Assembly (NCBI GenBank): GCA_000212915.1 | Contig: CM001167.1 | Location: 1,418,780-1,482,779, forward strand | Source of the DNA: Bacteroides coprosuis DSM 18011 | GTDB lineage: Bacteria; Bacteroidota; Bacteroidia; Bacteroidales; Bacteroidaceae | Length of the DNA: 64,000 nt | Reading direction: 5' to 3' | Shown: positions 44,237-52,633 of the stretch, piece by piece | How the letters are laid out: every line of letters begins with the position of its first letter | How positions within the stretch are numbered: position 1 is the stretch's first letter | Made by a program: the position numbers and the translations under genes | Notes under the pieces: generated by a model | Seen by the model: only the letters and a program-made list of their open reading frames with translations | What the model was told of the DNA's origin: nothing | Database searches by the model: none

Positions 44237-46591
44237 TTAATTTATAAATAGTCTGAATTTGCAAAAGAAAGAACGACCAGGTTTCTGCAACATGAAATTG
44301 TCGTAAACCAATTTGTCGAATATATTATTGCACTCAAGCGATACATTGTATCTGTTTTGGTGGAAAGAGTATGATAATTGCAGATCGCTAGTACATTGTG
44401 TAGGGATAGTCGATTTACTTTCCAAAGAGCCATACCCTTCCCACGTAAGGTAAAACCAATGCACGTATTGAAAGTAATAAGCCAACTTTAAATGATTGTC
44501 TGCATTGCCAAATAAGTTTTTTAACTTATAGCTGCATTCAAAATTGCTGTATAGCCATGGGTGATTGGGGATTCTGTTCTTATAAGTAATATCAGGTTTG
44601 CCATTGAGCATATACTTAGAAGTGTTCTTCTCATCTACGTAAGTGCCATTGAGTACCACCTGTATGATGTCTGCATAATCGTATCTTAGCTCACCTTCAA
44701 CGCCATTAATCTTTACGTTTTTTACGTTGCTATACTGACTTGTTCCTTCTGCATCTGTCACCACTAGTCGGATATAATCTTTTACATCTCGAATAAAATA
44801 ATTGCCTTCATAAGTGAGCTGATGTGCATTAGGCGAACCTATCGAACCAAAGAGTCCGAAATTTATATTATTACTGTTTTCAGGCTTTAGACTGAAATTG
44901 GGATAGATTGTTGTTCCATTACCCAGATATTCTCTGGAAAGAGGAAGGCGTACACTATGCTCATAAGAAGCCTTGATGGCCAAGGCTTGAAAGATATTCA
45001 ATCGGCTAGCTAGTCCATAACCCCAGTTGTTGGTTGTAGAAGATTGTGGAACATCTTTAGAACCTGTAATCCACGACAAATCAGTTTGCCCTATTGATAG
45101 GTGGTTGATATAATTCTTTGCGAAAAAGGTATTAGATAACTTCTCTTTCCAGAAATTCTGTTGATAAGATAACCCTATAATGTGTTTTGTTAACTTATCC
45201 TTTGAGGGTTCAAACTCTTCATCTAGCTCATCATATCTGTCGTTACTTGTTCGGTTTAAGAGATAATTTAAGTTTAGATTATGACTAGGGTTCAACTTGT
45301 AATTAAAGTTGGAACGAAGATGAGTTTTGGGTCGTTTGATATGTCGGATAGACTTTCCTCTTCCTAATATTTCATTTCTTGAACTCTCTTGGTAACTACC
45401 ATCCCAACTGTATTTTCTGTAGGCAGTATCTACTACCATAGATTTATCCCACGAGTGCGATAGAGTGAGATCTGCTGCTAATTTGCGAACAATAAAGTTT
45501 TGTTTTTTATAATGAGCAGCAAGGGTGTAAGCCTCATTCTCTCTCTTTGCTTTACCGTAAACAAATGTTTGTACCGAACCCGTTTGGAGTTGCTTATTGA
45601 TAGATGAGGCTGAAGCAGAAATGAAGAAACTATCTGCCCATCTTTTGCGAGTAACCCCAACTTCAACCTTTCCAAAGGCAGAGAAGTATTTGTCGTGAAA
45701 ACGCTTCGTATCTATTTCTTGAAATTCTTGTTCTTCTTTGTTCCATACTTCTACATTCTTCATCTTATAGTTGTTCTTGGAAAAGTTGAGTCCTAGAGTT
45801 GGCTTTATGATAATACCTGTTTTAGCAAGAGTATATTGTCCACTCAAGTCGGCTTTGTGCGTATCAAATGAACCTATCCCATAGGAAACATCTAAGTAAT
45901 CTTGTATATCATTTTTGGTGATGATATTGATTGCTCCACCTAGAGCATCAGAACCTAGTTCAACAGGTACAGAACCCTTATAAACTTCAATACGATCTAC
46001 AATGTTGATTGGTAAATTGGATAAATTGATGCCACTTCCCATAGATGAAAGAGGCACACCATCAATAAAATAGCGTATGGCATTGCCCGATAAACCATTG
46101 ATAGTTAAATCAAAATTGGCACCTACACCCCCATCTTCACGTACTTTAATACCCGAACTTCTTCCCACTAAAGTGTTGAGATTATTCAGGTTGCTGATGA
46201 TGGGTTTCACATCAAGGGCATTCACGGCAAAAACTCCTTCACGGGTTTGCTGGCTCTTCGACTTCCCATAAACTTGTACATCTTGGAGTAGGAGAGGTTG
46301 CTCCTTCAATTGAAAGTTTACTACCTCATTTCTACTTACCTGAAGAGTTGTAGAAGCATCTTTATAGCCAAAGCAAGTGGCAGTAAGAGTGTTTTTACCA
46401 ACTTGTAGATCAATCTGATAATATCCTTTATCGTTAGTATAAGTACCTTTATTCTTTTTACTATCCACGATAAGAGCTTGAGAAATAGGGTTGCCTTTGG
46501 TGTCTTTTACTTGTCCCGAAATCGTATAATTACTTTGAGAGAAAGCAGGAATAGTGAAGAAAAAGGATAAAAAGAGTAGAACGTATTTCAT
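44237..46591 (-). CDS. TonB-dependent receptor under cobalamin riboswitch 3
   Basis: A 784-residue outer-membrane receptor. Seen: signal peptide MKYVLLFLSFFFTIPAFSQ; a CarboxypepD-regulatory-like domain (about 22-105) with GNPISQALIVDSKKNKGTYTNDKGYY; plug with RIEVYKGSVPVELGSDALGGAINIIT; a barrel ending in the GRSFFCKFRLFIN terminal strand. It differs clearly from the other receptor in the window (33476-35695). Riboswitch 3 lies 283 bases upstream, and the lipoprotein gene follows after 10 bases, so receptor and lipoprotein probably act as a lidded importer for corrinoids. The ligand is inferred from regulation only. Confidence 0.9.
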   Translation of the reverse strand: MKYVLLFLSFFFTIPAFSQSNYTISGQVKDTKGNPISQALIVDSKKNKGTYTNDKGYYQIDLQVGKNTLTATCFGYKDASTTLQVSRNEVVNFQLKEQPLLLQDVQVYGKSKSQQTREGVFAVNALDVKPIISNLNNLNTLVGRSSGIKVREDGGVGANFDLTINGLSGNAIRYFIDGVPLSSMGSGINLSNLPINIVDRIEVYKGSVPVELGSDALGGAINIITKNDIQDYLDVSYGIGSFDTHKADLSGQYTLAKTGIIIKPTLGLNFSKNNYKMKNVEVWNKEEQEFQEIDTKRFHDKYFSAFGKVEVGVTRKRWADSFFISASASSINKQLQTGSVQTFVYGKAKRENEAYTLAAHYKKQNFIVRKLAADLTLSHSWDKSMVVDTAYRKYSWDGSYQESSRNEILGRGKSIRHIKRPKTHLRSNFNYKLNPSHNLNLNYLLNRTSNDRYDELDEEFEPSKDKLTKHIIGLSYQQNFWKEKLSNTFFAKNYINHLSIGQTDLSWITGSKDVPQSSTTNNWGYGLASRLNIFQALAIKASYEHSVRLPLSREYLGNGTTIYPNFSLKPENSNNINFGLFGSIGSPNAHQLTYEGNYFIRDVKDYIRLVVTDAEGTSQYSNVKNVKINGVEGELRYDYADIIQVVLNGTYVDEKNTSKYMLNGKPDITYKNRIPNHPWLYSNFECSYKLKNLFGNADNHLKLAYYFQYVHWFYLTWEGYGSLESKSTIPTQCTSDLQLSYSFHQNRYNVSLECNNIFDKLVYDNFMLQKPGRSFFCKFRLFIN

Positions 46592-46874
46592 TCGTAGTTG
46601 ATTGTTTTATGGATTACGTATGGAGTAATGTTTGTGATTTTGAGTTCAGTCTATTAAGGGTTTGTGCCTATCAACTAATAAATAGCTTGATATACATAAA
46701 AGGTAAAACTTCGATAATCGAAATAATGAGGGCGTAAATAGGTTGAGCATCTCTGTTTTATATTAATAATTGATCTAATATAAAAACATCGAGTTTCCTC
46801 AGTGGAGAATAAAGTAGGAATACATTATTTGTGTAATGCACATTGACTTCAAATCCTGGAAGCTTGGTGTTTTC
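46592..46874 (-). other. Long leader between riboswitch 3 and the receptor gene
   Basis: These 283 bases are much longer than the leaders after riboswitches 1 (123) and 2 (57). I see no gene, no convincing terminator and only a short TTCGA/TCGAA hairpin on the - strand. It may hold the expression platform. Confidence 0.4.
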
Positions 46875-47053
46875 TTAATTATCTGGCAGGTCTTCTGGCT
46901 TTCCTCTAGTTGAAAAACTTCCCATGTTTATTTTTACACAGTGTTGCGGCAATTCAACTAACATAATGAGGATTTACAGCTGCAGGTACAGCTCCAGTAT
47001 CTCACTGGATTCCCTTACATCGGAGATTTGAAATTGTATCCGATTACCAAAAC
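46875..47053 (-). ncRNA. Cobalamin riboswitch 3 (leads receptor-lipoprotein operon)
   Basis: On the - strand: GTTTTGGTAATCGG (P1), GTAAGGGAATCCAGTGAGA, TACTGGAGCTGTACC, GCAGCTGTAAATCC, a variable region with ATGGGAAG, then GAAAGCCAGAAGACCTGCC. These are the conserved blocks of the cobalamin class, in order. The closing AGAAGACCTGCC is identical to that of riboswitch 1. Confidence 0.9.
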
Positions 47054-47058
47054 GATTA

Positions 47059-47088
47059 CAAAGATAGATATTAATGTTTATTTACAAA
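47059..47088 (-). promoter_or_regulatory. Promoter of riboswitch 3 operon
   Basis: On the - strand: -33 TTTG (47085-47088), an 18-base spacer, then -7 TATCTTTG (47059-47066), an exact TAnnTTTG match. GTTTTGG of the riboswitch begins 5 bases further on. Confidence 0.75.
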
Positions 47089-47777
47089 TAAAAATAGAAT
47101 ATTTCTTAATAGATTGATTATTAATGAATAGTGATTATGTGTTATTTTAACAAAGTCTTTATTTTTAAGTATATTTTACAAATAGTGATGTTTATTTGTT
47201 ATAAATGAAGAACTTAGGGAAGTTGTTGGACTTTAAATTACGAGAGATAGAGAGTAATTAAATGATAGAAGAAAAGGACGAATTACTGTCATTTTTTTAA
47301 TATTGAGGAAGATATTCAAACAAAAATAAAATGAGACTTCTCTTTAAATTTCGCATTGGAAGAGAAGTCTTATGGGGTTCGATTAGATATAAAAGCTTTA
47401 AGACCTTATTATAATATATAGTAAGTAGTATTTTGTTGTGAAGTGTAACAGAGAATAGAGAAGAAAAGTATTCATTGTATCAAGAACTAAAGAGGTTCTT
47501 ATGGATACTCGTTTTAGGGGTGAATTATAAGCTAAGCTTTTCCTTCTTTTGCCTATATTCTTCTTGTTTAAAAAAAGTTTAGAGAAAGAATTGAAGCGAT
47601 TATAATATCATATCAATAGAAATTTAATTTAAATATGAGTTTAAAGTTACTTCTTCTTTATTTCTGCTGACAATTCGTTTTTATATGCAGCTAAAAAGCT
47701 TGTTTAAGTCATTCTATATCAGTTGAATAATTATAACTTTTTTAATCGGATTACTACTTTTTCTGTTAAAAAGTTTA
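47089..47777. other. Gene-free stretch upstream of the hut operon
   Basis: About 690 bases, AT-rich, with no credible coding frame. It holds a perfect 11-base-arm hairpin (AGACTTCTCTT at 47334-47344, AAGAGAAGTCT at 47360-47370) and a second hairpin, GTATC plus AAGAAC pairing with GTTCTT plus GATAC (about 47476-47508). Function unknown; an unannotated small RNA or regulatory region for hut is possible. Confidence 0.4.
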
Positions 47778-47785
47778 TATCTTTC
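47778..47785 (+). promoter_or_regulatory. Possible -7 element of the hut operon
   Basis: TATCTTTC differs from TAnnTTTG only in the last base and lies 24 bases before the hutU ATG. No clear -33 element. Confidence 0.3.
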
Positions 47786-47809
47786 CTACAACACTTAAAT
47801 TCGAATATT

Positions 47810-49792
47810 ATGAATATATCACTATCAACCGAACTACCTAAATACCCTAGTTTTGTTGAGGGTATGAGACGTGCTCCCAATAGGGGATACACGCTTACAA
47901 AAGCACAGACAGAAATAGCGTTAAAAAATGCATTACGCTATATTCCTAAAAACTTACATAAAGAGTTAGCTCCTGAATTCTTAGAAGAGCTTCATACTCA
48001 TGGTAGAATTTATGGATACCGATACAGACCTCAAGGAGATTTAAAGGCTAAATCGATTGATGAATATAAAGGTAAATGTGTAGAAGGAAAAGCCTTTCAA
48101 GTCATGATTGATAATAATCTTTGCTTCGATGTGGCTCTATATCCTTATGAATTGGTAACCTACGGTGAAACGGGTCAGGTATGCCAAAACTGGATGCAAT
48201 ACCAACTAATAAAACAATATCTTGAAGTACTAACCGAAGATCAGACACTTGTATTAGAATCTGGACATCCTCTAGGCTTATTTAAATCGAAACCAGAGGC
48301 TCCAAGAGTAATCCTTACCAACTCAATGATGATTGGTATGTTTGATAATCAGCACGATTGGCACATTGCTGCACAAATGGGTGTAGCCAATTATGGTCAG
48401 ATGACTGCTGGTGGATGGATGTATATCGGACCTCAAGGAATTGTTCACGGAACATTTAATACATTGCTAAATGCGGGTAGAATGAAACTAGGTGTACCCG
48501 AGGATGGAGATTTGAGAGGACACTTATTTGTCTCTTCTGGACTAGGAGGTATGAGTGGAGCTCAACCCAAAGCAGCAGAAATATCAGGTGCTACAGCCAT
48601 TATTGCTGAAGTTGACTCTTCTCGAATACAAACTCGTTATGATCAAGGTTGGGTAAGCCATATTGCCGAAGAAATTCCAGAAGCTTTCCGTTTAGCCCAA
48701 GAATCTATGGCTAAGAAAGAAGCTAGTTCTATAGCTTATCATGGTAATATTGTTGATTTACTAGAATACGCTGTAGAAAACAATATTCATATCGAACTTT
48801 TATCAGACCAAACTTCTTGTCATGCTGTGTATGAGGGAGGTTACTGTCCTGTGGGCATTAGCTTTGAAGAGAGAACTCGTTTATTAGAAGAAAATCCTAA
48901 GAAATTCAATCAGTTGGTAGATGAAACATTGGTTCGCCACTTCCATGTAATTGAGAAGTTAGTAGCCAAAGGAACCTACTTCTTCGATTATGGAAACTCT
49001 TTTATGAAAGCTATTTATGATGCTGGTGTAAAAGAAATCTCCAAGAATGGAATAGATGAAAAAGATGGATTTATCTGGCCTAGTTATGTAGAAGATATTA
49101 TGGGTCCTAAACTATTTGATTATGGATATGGTCCATTCCGTTGGGTATGCCTAAGTGGAAAGAAAGAAGACCTTCATAAAACGGATGAGGCGGCTATGGC
49201 TTGCATCGACAAAGATAGAAGAGGACAGGATATGGATAACTATATCTGGATTAGAGATGCAGAAAAAAATCAATTAGTTGTAGGTACTCAAGCCCGTATT
49301 CTTTATCAAGATGCTTTAGGTAGAATGAATATTGCATTGAAGTTTAATGAAATGGTACGTAATGGTGAAGTTGGACCTATCATGTTAGGTAGAGATCATC
49401 ACGACGTGAGTGGTACCGATTCTCCATTTAGAGAAACATCAAATATCAAAGACGGAAGTAATGTGATGGCTGATATGGCTGTACAATGCTTTGCCGGTAA
49501 CTGTGCTCGAGGTATGAGTTTAGTAGCCCTTCACAATGGTGGTGGAGTAGGTATCGGAAAGTCTGTTAACGGAGGTTTTGGAATGGTATGCGATGGAAGT
49601 CGCCGTGTAGATGAAATCCTGAAATCGGCTATGATTTGGGACGTTATGGGAGGTGTAGCTCGTCGTTCATGGGCACGTAATGAACACGCTATTGAAACAA
49701 GCGAAGAGTTTAATCAAACCCACAGTGATTACTACCACATCACCATGCCTTATGTAGCAGATGATGAGTTAATCAAAGATCTTATCAAATAA
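47810..49792 (+). CDS. hutU: Urocanate hydratase
   Basis: A 660-residue NAD-dependent enzyme adding water to urocanate to give imidazolonepropionate, the second step of histidine breakdown. Seen: GQMTAGGWMYIGPQGIVHGTFNTLL, SGLGGMSGAQPKAAEISGA (NAD-binding), the catalytic-cysteine region with PVGISFEERTRLL upstream, and LHNGGGVGIGKSVNGGFGMVCDGS near the C-terminus. It belongs to the long form typical of Bacteroidales (common HutU is about 556 residues). I start at 47810, MNISLSTELPKYPSFVEG; a TTG 29 codons upstream is in frame but gives an unrelated leader. First gene of the five-gene hut operon, 21 bases before ftcD. Confidence 0.94.
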   Translation: MNISLSTELPKYPSFVEGMRRAPNRGYTLTKAQTEIALKNALRYIPKNLHKELAPEFLEELHTHGRIYGYRYRPQGDLKAKSIDEYKGKCVEGKAFQVMIDNNLCFDVALYPYELVTYGETGQVCQNWMQYQLIKQYLEVLTEDQTLVLESGHPLGLFKSKPEAPRVILTNSMMIGMFDNQHDWHIAAQMGVANYGQMTAGGWMYIGPQGIVHGTFNTLLNAGRMKLGVPEDGDLRGHLFVSSGLGGMSGAQPKAAEISGATAIIAEVDSSRIQTRYDQGWVSHIAEEIPEAFRLAQESMAKKEASSIAYHGNIVDLLEYAVENNIHIELLSDQTSCHAVYEGGYCPVGISFEERTRLLEENPKKFNQLVDETLVRHFHVIEKLVAKGTYFFDYGNSFMKAIYDAGVKEISKNGIDEKDGFIWPSYVEDIMGPKLFDYGYGPFRWVCLSGKKEDLHKTDEAAMACIDKDRRGQDMDNYIWIRDAEKNQLVVGTQARILYQDALGRMNIALKFNEMVRNGEVGPIMLGRDHHDVSGTDSPFRETSNIKDGSNVMADMAVQCFAGNCARGMSLVALHNGGGVGIGKSVNGGFGMVCDGSRRVDEILKSAMIWDVMGGVARRSWARNEHAIETSEEFNQTHSDYYHITMPYVADDELIKDLIK

Positions 49793-49813
49793 TAATATAT
49801 TAAAATCAGAATT

Positions 49814-50716
49814 ATGACCTGGACAAAAATAGTTGAATGCGTTCCAAACTTTAGTGAAGGAAGAGATTTAGATAAAGTAGAAAAAATAGTTTCTGCTTTC
49901 CGTGGAAAAGAAGGAGTTAAACTGCTAGATTATAGTAGTGATCAAGATCATAACCGTACAGTAGTTACTGTGGTGGGCGAGCCCGAGGCTCTTAAAAAGG
50001 CTGTGGTTGAAGCAGCTAAACTAGCTATCGAGTTGATCGATTTAAATAAACATGAAGGTCAGCACCCTAGAATGGGAGCAGTAGATGTAATTCCATTTAT
50101 CCCTATCAAAAATGTAGATATGGATGAGGCTATTGAAATGTCAAAAGCGGTAGGAAAGATTCTAGGAGAAGAGTTGAAGTTCCCTGTTTTCTTGTATGAA
50201 AAATCTGCTTCTGCTCCACATCGTGAAAATCTGGCTAAAGTAAGAAAAGGTCAGTTTGAAGGTATGGCAGAGAAGATCAAAGAACCCGAGTGGCATCCTG
50301 ATTTTGGTCCAGCAGAACGTCACCCTACAGCAGGAACAGTAGCAGTAGGTGCTCGTATGCCTCTAGTTGCTTTCAATGTGAACTTGAATACTTCTGATTT
50401 GGAAATTGCTACTCAGATTGGTAAGAACATCAGACATATTAATGGTGGACTTCGTTTTGTTAAAGCAATGGGAGTAGAATTACACGAACGCCATATTACT
50501 CAAGTTTCGATGAACTTGACCGATTATACACGCACAGCTATTTATAGAGTATTTGAACTGATTCGTATTGAAGCTCGCCGCTATGGAGTATCTATTGTGG
50601 GAAGTGAAGTAATTGGTTTAATTCCAATGGCTGCATTGATAGATACAGCAGAATACTATTTAGGCATAGAAAACTTCAGCATGGACCAAGTTCTTGAATC
50701 AAGAATAATGGAATAA
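49814..50716 (+). CDS. ftcD: Glutamate formimidoyltransferase
   Basis: A 300-residue transferase moving the formimino group from formiminoglutamate to tetrahydrofolate, the last step of this histidine route, and yielding glutamate. Seen: KIVECVPNFSEGRDLDKVEKI at the N-terminus, SDQDHNRTVVTVVGEP, KHEGQHPRMGAVDVIPFIPI, and the FNVNLNT and HITQVSMNLTDY blocks. Only the transferase half of the mammalian bifunctional enzyme is present; the cyclodeaminase is a separate gene two positions downstream. Three bases separate it from hutI. Confidence 0.95.
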   Translation: MTWTKIVECVPNFSEGRDLDKVEKIVSAFRGKEGVKLLDYSSDQDHNRTVVTVVGEPEALKKAVVEAAKLAIELIDLNKHEGQHPRMGAVDVIPFIPIKNVDMDEAIEMSKAVGKILGEELKFPVFLYEKSASAPHRENLAKVRKGQFEGMAEKIKEPEWHPDFGPAERHPTAGTVAVGARMPLVAFNVNLNTSDLEIATQIGKNIRHINGGLRFVKAMGVELHERHITQVSMNLTDYTRTAIYRVFELIRIEARRYGVSIVGSEVIGLIPMAALIDTAEYYLGIENFSMDQVLESRIME

Positions 50717-50719
50717 GCT

Positions 50720-51973
50720 ATGAAAGAAAACTTAATAATACGTCATGCACATATTGTTACCCCAAAAGGAACATCTGCTCTAAAAGGAGAGCAGATGTCT
50801 CAATTGGAATCAATATCCAATGGTGTAATAGAAATAACAGATGGTATAATAACTTATGTAGGAACAGAAGCCGATTACAAGCAAGCCGAAAGCAAAAAAG
50901 ATTTTCAGGTTTTAGATGTAAAAGGAAAATGCGTATTGCCAGGCTTTGTCGATTCTCATACTCACTTTATCTTTGGGGGAGAACGCTCAGAAGAATTCTC
51001 TTGGAGATTGAAGGGTGAAAGCTATATGTCTATCATGAATAAGGGTGGGGGGATAATGAACACTGTTCGTGCAACCCGAACTTGCTCTTTTGAAGATTTA
51101 AAGAATAAGAGTAAAATCTTCTTAGATAGAATGACAGAGATGGGAGTTACCACAGTAGAAGGTAAGAGTGGTTATGGCTTAGACAAAGACACCGAACTCC
51201 TTCAACTGCAAGTAATGCATGAGTTAAATGAAGATCCAGATGTCTTTGTAGATATCATCACGACCTTTCTTGGAGCACATGCCTTGCCTGTTGAATATGC
51301 AGGAAAAACGCAAGAGTACATCGAGTTTATGAATAAAGAAGTCCTTCCCGTTGTCAAAGAGAAGAACTTAGCTGAGTTTGTAGATGTCTTTTGTGAAAAA
51401 GGAGTTTTCTCTATTGAGGAATCTCGACAGATATTGAGTGCTGCAAAGGCTTTGGGCTTCAAACTCAAACTTCATGCAGATGAAATTGTATCTCTTGGTG
51501 GTGCCGAACTGGCTGCCGAGTTAGGTGCTTTCTCTGCAGATCATCTTCTCCATGCTTCAGATCAAGGAATCAAAGATATGGCAGATAAAAATGTGGTTGC
51601 GACACTATTGCCACTTACTGCTTTTGCTTTGAAAGAAGAGTTTGCTAGAGGTCGTGAAATGATTGATAGCGGATGTGCAGTAGCCTTGGCTACAGATTTA
51701 AATCCAGGAAGCTGCTTCTCTGGCTCTATTCCTTTAACTATTGCTTTATCATGTATCTACATGAAACTAAGCATAGAGGAAACCATTACTGCATTGACTC
51801 TAAATGGAGCGGCAGCCATTGATAGAGCAGATAAAATAGGAAGTATAGAAAAAGGTAAAGCAGGAGATTTAATTGTGCTTATGAGCGATGATTACTATGT
51901 ACTGCCTTACTATATAGGAATGAACACTGTACAAACTACGATAAAAGGAGGTAAGATAATACCTCAAAACTAA
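50720..51973 (+). CDS. hutI: Imidazolonepropionase
   Basis: A 417-residue amidohydrolase opening imidazolonepropionate to formiminoglutamate. Seen: metal-binding VDSHTHFIFGGERSEEF, GGGIMNTVRATR, MGVTTVEGKSGYGLD, FLGAHALPVEY, KLHADEI, SADHLLHAS and the metal-binding ATDLNPGSC block. Length and all active-site blocks fit the family. It starts 3 bases after ftcD and lies 21 bases before fchA. Confidence 0.95.
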   Translation: MKENLIIRHAHIVTPKGTSALKGEQMSQLESISNGVIEITDGIITYVGTEADYKQAESKKDFQVLDVKGKCVLPGFVDSHTHFIFGGERSEEFSWRLKGESYMSIMNKGGGIMNTVRATRTCSFEDLKNKSKIFLDRMTEMGVTTVEGKSGYGLDKDTELLQLQVMHELNEDPDVFVDIITTFLGAHALPVEYAGKTQEYIEFMNKEVLPVVKEKNLAEFVDVFCEKGVFSIEESRQILSAAKALGFKLKLHADEIVSLGGAELAAELGAFSADHLLHASDQGIKDMADKNVVATLLPLTAFALKEEFARGREMIDSGCAVALATDLNPGSCFSGSIPLTIALSCIYMKLSIEETITALTLNGAAAIDRADKIGSIEKGKAGDLIVLMSDDYYVLPYYIGMNTVQTTIKGGKIIPQN

Positions 51974-51994
51974 TACTTTAGAATCTCACATACT

Positions 51995-52633
51995 ATGGAA
52001 AACAAACTTGTAGACTTAACCGTCAAAGGATTTTTAGATAAAGTGGCAGGGAATGATCCTGTGCCAGGAGGAGGTAGTGTTTCTGCTTTTTATGGAGCAG
52101 TAGCTTCTTCTTTAGCTGCTATGGTTGGTGGCCTTACTGTAGGTAAGAAAAAGTATGCAGAATACAATGATATCATGGAAGATACCATTAAATGTATGAA
52201 AGCTTACCAACAAGAATTTCTTACTCTGATTGATAAGGATTCTGATGCGTATCATAAAGTATTCAATTGCTTTAAGATGCCTAAAGAAACAGACGAAGAA
52301 AAAGCAAAAAAAAGTCAGGCAATCCAGGAAGGTACCTTATATGCAGCAGAAGTTCCATTGGAAGTAGCTAAGAAGGCTCTTGAAATAATGGATATGATTG
52401 AAACTGTTGTCAAATTTGGTAATCAAAATGCAGTTACAGATGGATGTATCGCTATGATGTCTGCCCGTAATGCTGTTTTGGGTGCTGCTTTAAATGTGCG
52501 TATCAATCTAGGAGGATTAAAAGATACTGCAAAAGCCAAAGAGCTAGAAAATGAAGTAGTAGCTCTAGAAAACCAAGCAATAGCAAGAGAAGAAAAACTA
52601 AGAACTCAAGTCACTAAAGATCTTTACTTATGA
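51995..52633 (+). CDS. fchA: Formimidoyltetrahydrofolate cyclodeaminase
   Basis: A 212-residue helical enzyme converting 5-formimidoyl-THF to 5,10-methenyl-THF with release of ammonia, so the one-carbon unit taken from histidine enters the folate pool. Seen: VAGNDPVPGGGSVSAFYGAVAS, the conserved folate-binding block, DKDSDAYHKVFNCFKMPK, and VTDGCIAMMSARNAVLGAALNV near the C-terminus. The stop overlaps the hutH start by 4 bases. Confidence 0.94.
   Translation: MENKLVDLTVKGFLDKVAGNDPVPGGGSVSAFYGAVASSLAAMVGGLTVGKKKYAEYNDIMEDTIKCMKAYQQEFLTLIDKDSDAYHKVFNCFKMPKETDEEKAKKSQAIQEGTLYAAEVPLEVAKKALEIMDMIETVVKFGNQNAVTDGCIAMMSARNAVLGAALNVRINLGGLKDTAKAKELENEVVALENQAIAREEKLRTQVTKDLYL

Noticed and set aside
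44237-46591. Receptor and lipoprotein as a SusC/SusD polysaccharide pair
   Set aside because: The receptor is shorter than SusC types, the lipoprotein lacks SusD features, and the operon is under a cobalamin riboswitch.
47723-47809. 29-residue extension of hutU from a TTG
   Set aside because: The leader is unlike HutU, contains a promoter-like sequence, and the ATG at 47810 starts the family N-terminus.
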